Below are positions 1 to 12,252 of a stretch of 64,000 nt of DNA, piece after piece. How positions within the stretch are numbered: the stretch's first letter is position 1; each line of letters starts with the position of its first letter. The position numbers were made by a program, and so were the translations under genes. Under the pieces are notes generated by a model. That model was not told where the DNA came from and ran no database searches. It saw nothing but the letters and a program-made list of their open reading frames with translations. Origin of the DNA: Stictocephala bisonia (Eukaryota > Arthropoda > Insecta > Hemiptera > Membracidae); contig JAQJVL010000159.1 of assembly GCA_035578905.1 (NCBI GenBank), positions 526,001 to 590,000 of the forward strand. The letters are read 5' to 3'.

Positions 1-2218
1 GTACATTTATGTGATATAAAGTGCACAAAATAGTAGTTTGTTGGATTGTGTTTATTCACTTTTAACCAGAACTATCAATTGTGTTAGCAGCTCTGTAATA
101 TGTCTTCAAATAAATAAAAGGAAACATATTTTGGCAGAGAAACTCGCAGTACTTAAGAGACTAGACAAAGGTGAGTCTGTACAAAAGGTTGCAAGAGAAG
201 TAGGAGTTGAGGTAACAACAGTCAAGGACTGGAGAAAGAACAGACAAAGTTTTGAAAGTCACACAATGACGATTGATAGTGAAAAGGGGCTGAAAATTAG
301 AAAAACTTTGAAGAAACCTGCATGTGAAATTCTAGACAATGCTTTATGGATATGGTTTGAGCAGGAGCGAAGGAATGGAACTCCATTATCTGGACCAATT
401 ATAAAAGAAAAAGCGTTGGTTTAGTATAATAAACTGGGGGGGGGAACATGACAACGAACAATTTACAGCAAGTGAAGGTTGGCTACACCAGTTCAAAAAC
501 GACACGGGATCAGGAATGCAACTATTTCCGGTGAGAAGTTATCTGCCAATGAAACGACCGCGATTGAATTCATTCCTAAATTTGAAGAAATAATTAATGA
601 ACATCAGTTGACACCTGATCAAATCTACAATATTGATGAGTCCGGTTTGAACTTCAAGATGCTTCCTACACTAACTTTAGCCGCACAAAATGAGTGCATA
701 ACTGGGACAAAATTAGCCAAAGATAAAATAAAGATCGCTCTCTGCAGTAATGCGAATGGCAGTCATAAAATGCCACTCTTTGTTATTGTAAAATCCAAAA
801 AACCACGAGCGTTAAAAAACATTAACTTGGCATCATTGCCCGTTTACTATCGCAACCAGAAATCAGCGAGGATGGATTCTGCCCTTTTTAAAGAATGGTT
901 TTTTTTTAACAGCTTGTCGCTGCTTTTACAAAACACCTTGAAGACAAAAACCTTCCTAAACGAGGCATATTGGTCCTTGTCAATGCCACATCCCACCCAT
1001 CTGAGGAAAAGCCTAAAAAAGGAGAAATAAAATAAATATTTCTCCCAGCTAACGTAATTCAACCAATGGTCTAATTGGTTGAACCAATTGGTCTAATTGG
1101 TTGGTCTAAAAGTCTAATTCAACCATTGGATCAAGGGGTGATCGAGGGGTTGAAGTGAAGATATCGTCAAAACACATTTGATCAATTTTAGAAAGAACAG
1201 AAGAAGGCATGAGCTTGTTTGAGGCAATGAAAGCAATCAATATAAAAGATGTAATCTACACAGTTGCCGAAGCTTGGGAAGAGATGCGAGCATCAACACT
1301 TGAAAAATCTTGGCGCAAGCTGTGGCCAAATATAAATGACAGGAAAATGAATCTACAATTCAAGAAACAATTGACAAAAACCAAGAAGAAATAACAAACA
1401 ATGAAGAACAAGATGTAGACACGCCAGCAATTTTGAGGGATTTACAAGTTATTCATCCTGAAGTTGCGCCTGATGACGTAATTGATTGGATTAATAACGC
1501 TGATATCAATTCCATGACGGAGGAACAACTGAGTGACGAACAAATTCTACTGAACAATTGAAACTGTTACTCGAGCAGATGACAATGTTCACGATGAAGA
1601 CGAGGACAATAGCCCCTTAACAAAAGTGTCACATTCCGATGCAAAAAATGCATTTGATACAGCGCTTCAATACATTGAGCAAAACTCTACATCTACTCCA
1701 ATGGACATTTTGTGGGCACGGAAATGGCGGAATATAGCCGCAAACTCAATATTATCGTCTGCAAAACAAAAAAACATTACAGATTTTTTCAAATCACCTT
1801 TGTTTAAATAATGTTTAGTGTGCCACATGAGTGTACTGTATATAATTTCACGTTTGGAATGTAATTAGTGTTAGTGTGTTTCAGTGTACAGGACATATTC
1901 AATACAACGTACAGTACTGTATATAAATAAGGTATGTAAAATTGTCCTTTTTATTAATGTACTGTAGAAGAATGTGGCACTGTATTACGTAATTAGGTTA
2001 AGTACTGGCAATAGCCATATTCTTACTCCGTATGATATATTATTTTATTTAGTAGTTTGTTTGTTCAGTTTATTATCATGCTTTAATACGTTTTTCAGTA
2101 CTATTACCGTGTAATTTTACGTTTTTATGTCAATACAATGTTCCTCTTTTAATCCGACCTTTTTTGCATTCCGACCATGCTCCCGGTCCCGATAGTGACG
2201 GATAGCGAGGTTTTACTG
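1..2218 (+). mobile_element. Tigger/pogo-type DNA transposon, 5' end cut off by window edge
   Basis: A Tc1/mariner-superfamily element of the Tigger/pogo (CENP-B/jerky-like) group. The right end is visible at about 2165-2218 and reads, on the minus strand, CAGTAAAACCTCGCTATCCG, the usual Tigger terminal pattern. A TA follows at 2219-2220, as expected for the TA target duplication. The left TIR lies before base 1. Coding pieces at 100-424, 479-1030, 1209-1394 and 1626-1811 are in different frames and together give one decayed transposase. Upstream of the terminus, 1820-2165 is AT-rich untranslated sequence. The family assignment rests on both the protein and the terminus, so it is fairly secure. 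Confidence 0.85.
100..1811 (+). pseudogene. Tigger-like transposase, multiply frameshifted
   Basis: The N-terminal part (ATG at 100, frame lost within about 15 bases, then open to 424) carries a CENP-B-type helix-turn-helix: KLAVLKRLDKGESVQKVARE followed by VTTVKDWRKNR. After a second frame break near 430, 479-1030 carries the start of the DDE domain with the first catalytic Asp in YNIDESGL. The second catalytic region reads LVNATSHP around 975, where the family normally has an Asp before the Asn, so that Asp codon appears deleted. Near 1065-1120 a short local duplication of a CTAATTGGTT motif interrupts the segment around IQPMDQG. The C-terminal part (1209-1394 and 1626-1811, different frames) ends in a motif close to KQKNITDFFK. 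The product would be inactive. Confidence 0.8.
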
Positions 2219-2220
2219 TA

Positions 2221-2863
2221 TTAGGGATGGCTCGGTCCATTAAGTTGGTTCTATCGGTTATTGACAAAAGAACCAGAACCGAGAACTAATAGGAAAATCT
2301 CGGCTTTGCGGTTACGGTTCTAGATAACCGTAAATGGGGGAGATAGCTTTCATATCAATGTTTTGGGTGTAAAAATTGCTGATAAACAGAACAATCAGAC
2401 GGGGCCACAGGAAAAACAATAGATCTTTATCAGAAATATCTGACTACAAGATAAACAATATAACTTTATCAGAAATATCTGCCCAAAAGATAAACAATAT
2501 ATCTTTATCAAAATATCTGCCCTTAGATGGCCACTTCCTTATCAGTACGTGATTTGGCCATGAGATAAACAAAATATCTAAGTCAAAAATGTTCCCATAG
2601 TCTGGCCACTTCCTTAACAGCGGAAAAGAGACAGATAACATTAATGAATAGGAATTCACAAGCAAAGGAAGTGAATTAAAGCCATTCAGTTTTTGTTCAA
2701 GAGCCCAGTGTCCAGTCCCCAGTCCTCCATTCCGCCTGAGCTCCACCCTTGTTTATTGTGACCTTTTCTTACCACTTTCTGCCTGATAAACACCTTGCGG
2801 AAACATTCCATTCTGTTTACTACTCATCTAACATTCTGATATTAATTATGCTTCTAGTTTTAA
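2221..2863. other. Intergenic, possible degraded hAT-like flank
   Basis: No gene is recognised. Just after the Tigger end, 2225-2330 contains GAACCAGAACCGAGAAC-like sequence, and a related CCGAGAACCTAGAACC stretch occurs at 5470-5490. These could be the two ends of an old non-autonomous element into which the piggyBac-like element at 2864 inserted. No matching termini or target duplication could be confirmed, so this is only a suggestion. The open frame on the minus strand at 2444-2746 shows no recognisable protein. Confidence 0.25.
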
Positions 2864-3928
2864 CCCTCGAACCGGGTCATACTTTTTCCTGTACCGCCAC
2901 ATCATTTTTAGCGCATTTGCAGACATTTTTTCAAAAAATCATAAAAAATAGTAAGATTATATAACCCTACTTGTATGTGGTATTATTGCACTCCTAATAA
3001 AGCAGGCTATCTAATAATAATAAAATATTACATCTTTGGGGTTAAAAAAAATTTTTTATGACTCATGATATCTCGGACAATGACTTTTGTAAACATAAAA
3101 AGGGGGGGGGTCACCTTGAAAATAATATATTATAGCTAAATTCAGAATTCCAAGATAGCCTAAATATTACAAATTTCATCTAGTTTCAGGATATATAAAG
3201 GTTTTATATGTTATTTGTAGTATAAAAGTAATTATACTTACAAAACCCTGTGTAGTACAATATATACAAACATTTGTTACTGTGGTAACATAATTTTCAA
3301 AAATTTGCTAAAAATTCTATATAATCAGTACAGACTTCTAACTAGTACTAAAACTTATAGAATTACTTGTTCTATAAATAAAATATACTTGTAAAATGGT
3401 TTCCTTGGTATCCTCTGGCTGTGAGCTTAGTTGTCCACAGATGATGATGAAATTTATCCGGCGTACGCACACAAATGTGACATTCTTCATGTTCACAATT
3501 TTTTTTCTTTTATAAAAAGGCTTCAATATAATTTTGTGTGTGTTGTATGTATATACCAAAAGTAATGTAAACACAATTATATCATAATAACACCATAATT
3601 ACGTATAATAAGACTTACAAATACAATTGAAAGACAAGTAAACAAAACTTCCAAGGCTAGCGTCAGTTTGAAAATCGCTTTCCATTGGACAACGAATATT
3701 CATCATATTATTTTCAATTGTTCCCGTCGTCTTAGAACCAAGTCAGGCATACCACTACAATCGGTAACTCTTCCCGTTTCCAGTGGTATATGAATCTTGT
3801 CCATAGCGCTAATAGGTATACTATAACAAGTGATAATATCGAGTGATGTCAAGTCGACAATTTTTTGTCGAAACGCGGTACAGAATCAACACAAGTCGAC
3901 AATTATTTGTCGAAACGCGGTACGAGGG
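2864..3928. mobile_element. Non-autonomous piggyBac-like element
   Basis: The element starts CCCTCGAACCGGGTC at 2864 and ends, on the minus strand, CCCTCGTACCGCGTTTCGAC at 3928. Both ends abut TTAA (2860-2863 and 3929-3932), the piggyBac target site. Near the right end the motif GTCGACAATTTTTTGTCGA, itself an inverted repeat, occurs at about 3853 and is duplicated with one change at about 3895, each copy followed by AACGCGGTAC. No transposase is readable inside. A short minus-strand open frame (3338-3574) has no recognised similarity. The TTAA sites and CCC ends make the superfamily call reasonable. Confidence 0.7.
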
Positions 3929-3932
3929 TTAA

Positions 3933-6117
3933 TGATTATTTTGAAAAATTAAAGGTTTTTATGATGAACTTAAGATATTAGAGTTGATTTATTTAGGCTT
4001 GTAGTGAAAAAACAATGCACACAAAACCTAGGGAATTGGATTGAAAAATATTTGTTTCTTAATATTGTATCAAAACTAAAAAATGAGTTTAGCATTTTTA
4101 TTTTTAAAGAGTTGAAATTTTATTTTAATTTTTTTTTACAAAGTCTTAAATTGGATTAATTAAATTTAAAAGATTGATGTTTTAACCCTTTGCATGTTAA
4201 CTATTTTAAAGTAACTATTTTACGCTATTTTAAAGTAACATGTAACTATGTAAACAAAATAATTTCAATGAAATATGAAGTTAATTTTTTTTTTAAGTTT
4301 TAGAAACATAAAGGTACATACAAAAATATATATTGATATTTAAAGTAACCATTACAACTTCTAACACTATTTTATTGTAGATGCACAACTATAATAATAT
4401 GTCCTTGGGTGGGGCGACAGAAGGAGGATATTTTTGTTTTATAAGCAAGTGCAAAGGCAGGAGATGTAGCCGCACCAATGCACGCTTTAATTGGTTACTC
4501 CGCCCCTTTTCATTCATAGACGATTTAAGTTTTTGATAGGCTGAGGGAGTTGGCCAAAGACATTTCTAAGTTGATGTTGCACTCTAGCGGAAGTTTTAGG
4601 AACTATTATTTATACTATCAACAGAAATATTTCATTTCGGATATCTTCGTTTACCACGTTTGAGGCAAAGTAGAGGCTGGGTATATATTCGTTTGCCGCG
4701 TGCGAAGGGTTAAATTGCATTGACTTAACATTTAGTGACCCAAAATAGTTTATTATTTCTTAAATTTAAAATAAATGTATAATAATAATCTAAAAACATT
4801 TATTGTATTATTGGCTGTATAGTTTGCTATGAATGTGAGTAGTATTTATATTTTCTTAATTCAGTATTATCACCAATTGAGAAAAGAACCAATAGTTAAT
4901 AAAAATAGTTTTTTTTTTAATAGTTAATAAAAATAGTAAGTAAAAATATTTTTAATAACTTTTTTTGCTGTTCATTTTTGCTTTTCATTTTTGACGTACT
5001 GCAATTACATCAACCTCTTAAATTTAGTTGTGGTAAATTTAATCAATTCTTGTGATTTGTTTTTTAATAAGTTTTATTACTAAACTAACCCTAAAATGGC
5101 AGGTTTTTTTTAATTTTCTCTAGGTTTATAAGTTTTGTAACTTCCTTAAGGTAATATTCAATTGCATACTAATTTGAGCATTATATTCCATTTAGCTAAA
5201 TTGTATAATTTTTTAATTTAAAGTAAATACTTTATTTGTGCAAAAAATGTAAACAATCATACCCTGAGAATAAATAAAATGTTACCAATTCTCTAGTAAT
5301 TGGAAATATTGTATGTCATTTTATAGATTTTTAGAGTATTATACTTCATATTGGAGAAATCGCCAAAATACTATGCACTGTTTTTACTGACTGATTCCAG
5401 ATAATTTGTTAATTCACTAGCGTTAAGGTATTGGAAAACTTTTCTGAGGCTTTCTCAAAAAGTACTCAAAACCGAGAACCTAGAACCGATTTCAGTAAAG
5501 AACCAAACTGGAAAAAAAAAAAAAAAATGGAAACGACCTATAACTAGTTAATATATTTTAAAATAACACAATTTTAGCCAAGCTCTTTAAAATGGTGTAT
5601 CTGCCTATATTTTTATAAATCTCCTGATAGATCCTCCCAAAGTAATTTACTTACATTACCTAGGAGTTTTTATATCCTTGGAATATATTCAAGTTTTTTT
5701 TCTATCCATCCCACCAGTTATTATTAATATGAGACTAATTTAACACTCACTTAACAAGTAAACTAATAAACCAAGTTAAAGTCAGAATGTATTAAGTCTA
5801 ACTTACAGGATTATAGTGACAAAACTAGAAAACTAATTAGACTAATTTATATTTAAAAGAAGTACAAAATATTGAAATTAAATAATAATTTATGTAACAA
5901 TCCGATTAATACATAGATATAAATTTAAAAATGTTAAAGTATTTTATAAGTATGAATAGTTATATTAATTTTTATTTATTTATTTTTTTAAATAGGACTG
6001 AATTTGCAATTATACTGTTTTCTGCATTAAAACACCAATAATTAGCCAAATTAATTTTCTTTTCTAATCAATAACTAAATCTTAGAAAATTTTTTTCTGA
6101 TCTGTCCTGGAACAAAC
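3933..6117. other. AT-rich intronic or intergenic stretch without recognised gene
   Basis: This stretch is very AT-rich, with poly-T and poly-A runs (for example 5512-5527). Bases 4380-4700 are less AT-rich but contain no readable protein on either strand. It lies 3' of the last GatB exon seen, so it is probably part of a GatB intron that continues past the left edge of the window. Confidence 0.5.
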
Positions 6118-6353
6118 CTGTTTCTCTTCCTTGTCTCTCATTGCAACAGTACAATTATTCTCTGCATCCCATGATCTTGTTTCATTGATAACTTCCCCTC
6201 CTCTCTGCAGGATTGCGCGCTGGCGCTCTATTTCATAGTTAACTGCTCTTGCTACTCCACGTACACTACCGATATTTTTTACTTCTGATCGCACTCCAAG
6301 AGGCGTTCCATAACGATGAACAGAAACATTGGCATCAACTCGCAACCCTCCCT
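6118..6353 (-). CDS. GatB: GatB exon E (mitochondrial glutamyl-tRNA(Gln) amidotransferase subunit B)
   Basis: This is the most 3' GatB exon in the window. It encodes [15 protein letters not shown], then [20 protein letters not shown] and RSWDAENN. GatB proteins have a conserved block of the form RxDANVSV followed by EVKNxNS and a Tyr-Glu-Ile/Glu-Arg-Gln helix, which this matches. On the minus strand the acceptor is TTTTTATAG just upstream of 6353 and the donor is CAG/GTTTGT at 6118. The exon begins in the phase left by exon D (GAA G / AG), giving Met-Glu-Glu-Gly-Gly-Leu across the junction, and ends on a codon boundary. The remaining C-terminal half of GatB (GatB/Yqey tail domain) is not visible and should lie left of base 1. 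Confidence 0.9.
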
Positions 6354-7674
6354 CTATAAAAACAAGATACTTTTTTTACAAACAACAAAACTATTAGTAG
6401 AGGCTAGAGAGTCACTAGCATTTAAGTTAAAAAGGAATTTGGACCTTTTCCATTACTTCACTACTACTACTTTTTTTATGACAATTACGGTTAGGTGGCT
6501 ACTTAAGTTGATCACAAACTGGTAAATCCATTGATTGACTAACCCCCAATTACGCTATCCGTGAGCTAGTTCTTGGAAAGCGATTAGATAAGGCCAGCAA
6601 TATCGGATTCCTAGTGGAAAAGGACTACCACAGTGGACAGTGGAAAAATTATTCGGGAATAGTTTTTAGAGCAATAGAACATTTATTAAGCAGTAGTGAA
6701 TTAACGGAAACAAAAGAAAGTAGTAGTAGTGAATTAACAGAAAAGATCCAAGAATTTATATGAGATATATTGCATTGAAAATTACACGAGACGATAAAGT
6801 TGGATTTGCAGTGGATAAGAAAATTATGAGAGCACCGATGTTTTAAAATGGATTAGATGTTGAAATCAACAGAGAGTAGCACTGATATTGAAAATAAGAG
6901 ATCAGAGCTACAAAATGATGATACTAAATCTTTACTAAGAAGCAGACACAAATGGGAAAATTAGGATAAAGGAAATATAGAAAATTGTCACAAGATTCTC
7001 ACTTTAACTGATATTTTTATAAGATGACTTTAAAAACAAAGAAATCTGGTGAACTAACTGCCAGCTCATTGAGTTTCAGCCTAAGCTAGAAATTTGGTTT
7101 TTGTTTGGCTAGTCTGTTTCTCAAAAGGAAACCGGTTTATTTTTTATTAGGCCTAGCTTCATGTTTCTAAAATAATTATTGAGTATGGCTAAATCAAGTA
7201 CAATTATTCTTTCAATATTTGGTATGTCCTCGTATTGGGTAGCTTGAGCAATATTATTTGCATACAAGAACTGTCTTGCCTGTTTGGTAGGAATGTCTAT
7301 ATTGTATACTGTAAATAAAAGAAAACAGAGCCTTGTGGCAGTCTATTTATAAAATGCCTAAAAGAGCTTTCTTAGCAACCCAGGCACATTTTATAATCAT
7401 TACTATTAGATAATACTAGAATACCTTGAGGATGGCCTCTTTTTTCCATAGCAAATAATCTTTTCCGTCCTTAAAATCATGTTACATTGGCAGTGATGTT
7501 AAAGTTATTCACTTCATCACTCTGCTATTCACATCTCTACCAAATAATTGTTGTCATAACTAAAATAGTGAGTTTTTATTATTGATTGAAATGTACCTTT
7601 CAGTAGTTAAATATATTTATGAGATAAATAAAAGTGAATTAAAGGTAATTTAACATGTAAAAGGTATAACTTAC
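6354..7674. other. GatB intron with a decayed LINE reverse-transcriptase fragment
   Basis: Between exons D and E. Bases 6354-7100 hold nothing recognised apart from a repeated AGTAGTAGTGAATTAAC motif near 6690-6735. Bases 7140-7480 hold a minus-strand RT remnant, listed separately. Confidence 0.6.
7140..7480 (-). pseudogene. LINE reverse-transcriptase fragment (Jockey-like), degraded
   Basis: The minus strand reads NRLPQGSVFF, then DIPTKQARQFLYANNIAQAT and DLAILNNYF. This aligns with the Jockey-clade RT core, in which an LPQGSVL motif is followed by a YADDIA catalytic box and a DL-x-x-L-x-x-YF helix. The two catalytic Asp residues of the box are replaced by Asn, and there is at least one frame break, so it is dead. 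It sits in the GatB intron on the same strand as GatB. Confidence 0.6.
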
Positions 7675-7823
7675 CTTCCATCTTGCATTGAGATGTATTT
7701 AAACAAGTCAGAACAAGAATAAGCTCTTTTACGAGGGCTCCAGCTTCTTCCCCATTACTGAGATCAGGTTCAAACACTATCTCCATTAGTGGTATCCCAG
7801 CACGGTTCAAGTCTACCAGACTT
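7675..7823 (-). CDS. GatB: GatB exon D
   Basis: Encodes [20 protein letters not shown] followed by [18 protein letters not shown] and SQCKMEG. The block DxNRxGxPLxEIVxEPD is the signature of the GatB/GatE kinase-like amidotransferase domain, which binds the acceptor end of Glu-tRNA(Gln) and activates the glutamate with ATP. The acceptor (TTTACAG on the minus strand) and donor (GAAG/GTAAGT) are consensus. The leading A completes the Arg codon begun in exon C. The exon is 149 bp, with 49 complete codons and one base carried into exon E. Confidence 0.93.
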
Positions 7824-8439
7824 CTGTAAATCACATTATACTTTTGTTAATTACACCTACCAAAAGCCACACAAACCAATTTTTCAGAGAGTAAAACATT
7901 CTTTCAAGTAACACTTTATTTTAAAGAGAATGTAGTGTTAATTAATTAAGTTATGGCAGTTTCCAAGGGTTAAAATTTAATTTAGACATAATTTTATCAA
8001 TCACAAATTAGCTTCTTGTTGGCAAACCTTTTTTTTTAAAAGTAAAACTTAATGCACCACCACCACTTATTGCAAGTGGATGGCAGAATTGACTAAGAAA
8101 TAAATTAACAAGGTAGGCTGGAAGGTGATTTATGAAGGCCGTGAAATGTACTTTCATTATTGTGAGGGTATTGTGTGATAATTAGCAAATAGTTACTACA
8201 GGAGGCTGGGGATACAAGGATGAATTGAAGAACTGGTGGTACTAGGAAAGGTACATGTACTTGGGAAGGTGGAAGATATGGCCCAATGGATCAACCGATC
8301 TCTGGCCTTTAATGACATTGGCCCAGACATCGTATGATATTACATTACACTACAAACTTAGATGTTAGTTACTGATTTTTCAGAATATAAATTCAGTTGA
8401 ATACATTACATTTAGCTGGAAACCCGTTAAGGAATAAGA

Positions 8440-8880
8440 CAATTTTGAAAGATGAGAATATTTTATATAAAACATATCAAGTATATGCCTATACTGCTAA
8501 ATGGAGCAGAGACATGTGTGATGGGACTGAGGGATAGGAGTAGAATAGGGGCCAATGAAATGAGAATTTTAAGGAGTAGTGGGAAAGTAACCAGAAGATA
8601 GGAAGGATAGAATTGAGAGGGATGGACAGAGCTGGTTCGGACATGTGAAAACAATGGTGGAATTTAATTTAGGATGAGAAGAAAGGTCCATGAGATGAGA
8701 ATGGAGGGAAGGAGACCAATAGGAAAACCCAGAGATTGACAGCTGAATGGAGTAAATGAATCTGCTCTGAGAAGGGAAGAAGACTGAGTGAAACAGGATG
8801 GAAAATGAAAGATCGGAAGAGAGACAGTGGAGACTCTTCTATAACAATCAGGCCCGAATCTTGTTGAAAACTGCTATATA
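8440..8880 (+). pseudogene. LINE ORF2 C-terminal remnant in GatB intron
   Basis: The plus strand reads, with breaks, PILLNGAETCVMGLRDRSR, then NEMRILRSS, and near 8690 a Lys/Arg-rich stretch ending in EGRRPIGKPR. This resembles the post-RT region of LINE ORF2 proteins, where a PVLLYGAETW-like block is followed by a WFGHV block and then a GRRPRGRPRTRW motif. Several stops and frame breaks are present. The Ser/Leu-rich open frames on the minus strand here (8463-8654 and 8669-8896) are shadows of this remnant. Confidence 0.6.
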
Positions 8881-8906
8881 TATGATAAGTAAACATTTAG
8901 AGAGAC

Positions 8907-9079
8907 CTATTAAATTTGTCATCATGAAGGGATTTGCCACTGTCCTGCTCTAGCTGTAGCTGATGAATCCGAGCCTTCTTTGAGTAAGGCTCTTTATGTG
9001 TTCCTGGTGCATATACTTGAAACTCTAAGGCCCCTTCACGGGCTAGTGGACGTCTCTGCTGTGTGATCTGATAGCCAGC
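8907..9079 (-). CDS. GatB: GatB exon C
   Basis: Encodes [20 protein letters not shown], then [20 protein letters not shown] and [14 protein letters not shown]. GatB has GYQISQ followed by a REGxLEF-like strand and the sequence I-x-R-x-H-x-E-E-D-x-G-K; here that reads [12 protein letters not shown]. The acceptor is TTGTTTAG, and the donor AATAG/GTCTCT deviates from GTAAGT. The exon is 173 bp: 57 codons plus two bases that pair with exon D to give Arg. Phase continuity with exons B and D supports both boundaries. Confidence 0.9.
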
Positions 9080-9345
9080 CTAAACAACAAGACAGTCCTT
9101 CATTCATGTGAACAATTAGTTGAACTATGTTTCTACCATTTCATTATATATTTAGGGGGAAATGAAATGACTATTGTATTAGTGACTGTGTTAGAATTAC
9201 CAGGTGGAATATACATGTTTCTTAAAAAAGTAAAATTACGCACAATTTGTGCAGCATTCTTAAATCTAGTCTACAAAATTAGAATTTGTTGCCACAGGTG
9301 TGGAAGTTCAAAAGGTTGGCAATAATGAAATCCAGGATATTACTG

Positions 9346-9395
9346 TGCGTGAGTGGGTGGGTCAATACCAACGAACGTGTAGGGGTGGGTAGGAG
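9346..9395 (-). repeat. Partial copy of the 36-bp minisatellite unit
   Basis: Roughly one and a third copies, much diverged, of the unit found in tandem at 16029, 40178 and 63877. On the plus strand it contains GTGGGTGGGTCAATACCAAC and then CGTGTAGGGGTGGG, the same order as the terminal array at 63877. It lies in a GatB intron. Confidence 0.5.
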
Positions 9396-9449
9396 GGTTA
9401 AACGTAAATATGTTAACTAATCTCATTTTGATTTTGAATAAAATCATAC

Positions 9450-10733
9450 TGAACTTTGGCTATTATATATGTAACCTTCTTCTATAGTTATATACAATTT
9501 TAAAAAGGTTAACATGGATTTGAAGTTGGCTATAAATAATCTGAGATAATCACTGAGTTACTGAAATATAACGGCACCGAAGGTAAATTTGTCAAAATTG
9601 AAGGAAAAATGGAGGCCACTAAACATCAATTGTAGTTGTAAAACTTGAGCACTACATATATAAGGAATGTATATCCGAAACATGCTTCAGAACCTAAGAT
9701 CGTTAGTAAAGAAGAATCTATAAGTCGATTAGTTTAAAACTAAGTAGACTGAAACATTACATTGCACTTTATATAAAATTAGATTATTTTTCTAACATTC
9801 ACACAGGAAAATTGAACAGCAGGTCTGCATTTAATACTTAGCATTTTATTAATGATAATTTTATATTGTTGCTTTATTTTAATTCAATTTTATTTTTTAT
9901 TTACATGCTTCATAACGGGTATTTCCTAATGACAATGTAGTAGTTCAATTATTAACTATGAATATATATGACAGTACGTTGAAACCAAACACTGTGGAAC
10001 ACAAACTTGATATACGGTAAATAAATATGACCACAAACATGTTAGTAGTAATACAGGAATCCTAACTATAAAAATATTTGAGACATTGTGATTCTAAATA
10101 ATTTAGTTTATGATAAATATCTGTTAAGGGGTGGTGTTAGTTGTTTTTAGCTGACACTAAGTAAAAAGAATTATAAATAGAGTTAATAAATAAATAGTAA
10201 GAGTTCAACAAAATAAACCTAACTTAAAATTTAAACATTATAAATTAATCTAATGAGGAACAATTACAAAATATTAGCAAAATAAAAAAAGAAATAAAAA
10301 CAATCAAAGCAGAATTAAAACTCAATACACATGAAATTATTTGATAATAACATAAAACTAAACATAAGATGGTAAATAATAAATACAATTAAACAAAACA
10401 GCAAGTTAAAAATTCAACATTATTTGCACCTTAATTTCAGATATCTTTTCAGAATATTTCAGAGCTGTACAGTAACCCTTCAGGGTGGTTTGACGCAACA
10501 TATAAATCATGATCTATTAACGTAATAATACTGAGTAATAATACTGTTGAAACAGATGAGCGGTCCAATACTTTGTACAGTGGCCTAGGCTTTGTACAAC
10601 GCTAGAGATTGTCAGTTTGAATCCAGCTGGTACTTTTTACTGTACAACTGTGTAGAGGCACTGGTCTGAGGCTGAGGGTTGAATCAATATGTTTCTCCTT
10701 CTTCTAGAAAGAAATCCCTATGTTTATAATATA
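9450..10733. other. AT-rich GatB intron sequence
   Basis: No gene or clear repeat is seen on either strand. Poly-A-rich plus-strand sequence (10150-10440) could be the remains of retroelement tails but carries no readable protein. Confidence 0.5.
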
Positions 10734-11153
10734 CAGGGTGGAAAAAAAAGTATGGAAACGCTTTCACAACAACGTTATTTTTTTCATAGATAATTTTTTC
10801 AATGATTGTGTTCCATAAAGTATAATTTTTTATCATAATAATTTACTTGAGACCATAAAATAGCGTAGAAATAATATTGTTCAAATCAGCTACTTTGAAA
10901 TTCAAATGGCCGCTAGTCTGAAAAGGATAATCCTTCTCTTGTTTACATCTTTCATTTGATACCAAACTCGACCTAGGCTTACATTGAAGATTTTCGTTCA
11001 ACTCTTCGTGGGACGTCCCCCTGAAAAGATGAAATGTCGCTAATGACGTCAAAAAGTGTGTTCTTTGTAACCATGTTGATGTACAAGATTTCACTTTTAC
11101 AAGTGAAGTTATACAAAAGTTGTGAAAGTGTTTCCATATTTTTTTCTACCTTG
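10734..11153. mobile_element. 420-bp mariner-like MITE in GatB intron
   Basis: The left end CAGGGTGGAAAAAAAAGTAT matches the inverse of the right end (minus strand CAAGGTAGAAAAAAATATGG). The match extends into the inner motif GGAAACGCTTTCACAAC versus GGAAACACTTTCACAAC. The element is flanked by TA at 10732-10733 and 11154-11155. A CAGGG start and TA duplication are typical of Tc1/mariner MITEs. Its interior (10890-11115) is shared with 39780-40050. No coding capacity is apparent. Confidence 0.8.
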
Positions 11154-11670
11154 TATAGACATATAATGCATTCCATTGAATTTATACTACAACTATAGAA
11201 TTATTACATTTAATAACCTACATTATATTACATTTAATGTGGTTGAGTAATAGAAAGGACTGAGTAACTTCCCCAAATAATAAACGTTTTTTCATTTCAT
11301 AGACGATTATAAATAATTGAATACAAATTCATCAAGTATTGACTGTCCATCTTAAAAATATTTTATTATATCTCATATATATTTTATTATATCACATATA
11401 TATTTTGTCAAACAAAACATTAAGATTTACTTAAAAATTAATTTAAACTATGAACTGTAATAATTCTTTGACAAATTCTTATCTATACTAATACAATATA
11501 CATTAGATGTAATAATGTACAGAGTTGACAAGATGATTTTTTTTATACTTGGCTGCTGTAATGACGCAATGTGTGTATATACAAAAACAAATAATGCCAA
11601 GTTGACTTGGAGCAGAGAATGAACATTAACATAAATACTAAGAAATCTGAATGAACATAATTATAATTAC

Positions 11671-11784
11671 CGGAAGATCTGCGTAAAAGTAGTGTTTTCG
11701 GTCAAAGGATGACACTCGGTTAAGTTTGCAATTGAGGGCTAGAGCCGTTAGAACTCCAGCCTCCACACAACGGCGGTTGAGCAC
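11671..11784 (-). CDS. GatB: GatB exon B
   Basis: Encodes [20 protein letters not shown], then [18 protein letters not shown]. GatB has LN..cVe.Ai..alALnc.i...s.FdRKnYFYpDLPKgYQ, so the [12 protein letters not shown] block and the AGYQ of exon C join in the expected order. The acceptor is TTTTACAG and the donor CCG/GTAATT. The 114-bp length is exactly 38 codons and keeps phase 0 at both ends. Confidence 0.93.
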
Positions 11785-12252
11785 CTGTAAAATTACCATT
11801 TTAGTTTTTACTCTGATGTGATAAAGTACTTTGTATAGTTTTATCTAAAATTGGCTGTTTGCTTACTAGTAAACTGATGCCATGAGCAACCAAAATATCA
11901 CATAATACGATCAATATGTACGGGTACTCCCTGTAATAGTGTGCAGGGATGGATATTTGGAACCATAAAATAAATAGTTGGTGAAGGAAAAGGAAGTAAG
12001 AAGGCTAAAAGAAATAAGTAAAAATAGCTAGTTAGAGATAATAAGAAGATACACAAGACTAAACACAGAAGCAGCTCAGATACCATGAATGGACGGGACG
12101 AGGCAGAAAACATTGGAGAGTGATACTAACTGGATCTAATGAAACAAATCTAAAATAAAGAAAAAAAGGAATGATATAGTTTTGGGAGCAAAATTCAAAA
12201 TATATGCTATTTAAGACCTAATAGTAAAATATGTTTTTAAATGTTGGTATAC

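Noticed and set aside
8463..8896. Minus-strand Ser/Leu-rich ORFs that look like secreted or membrane peptides
   Set aside because: They are antisense to a LINE ORF2 remnant readable on the plus strand.
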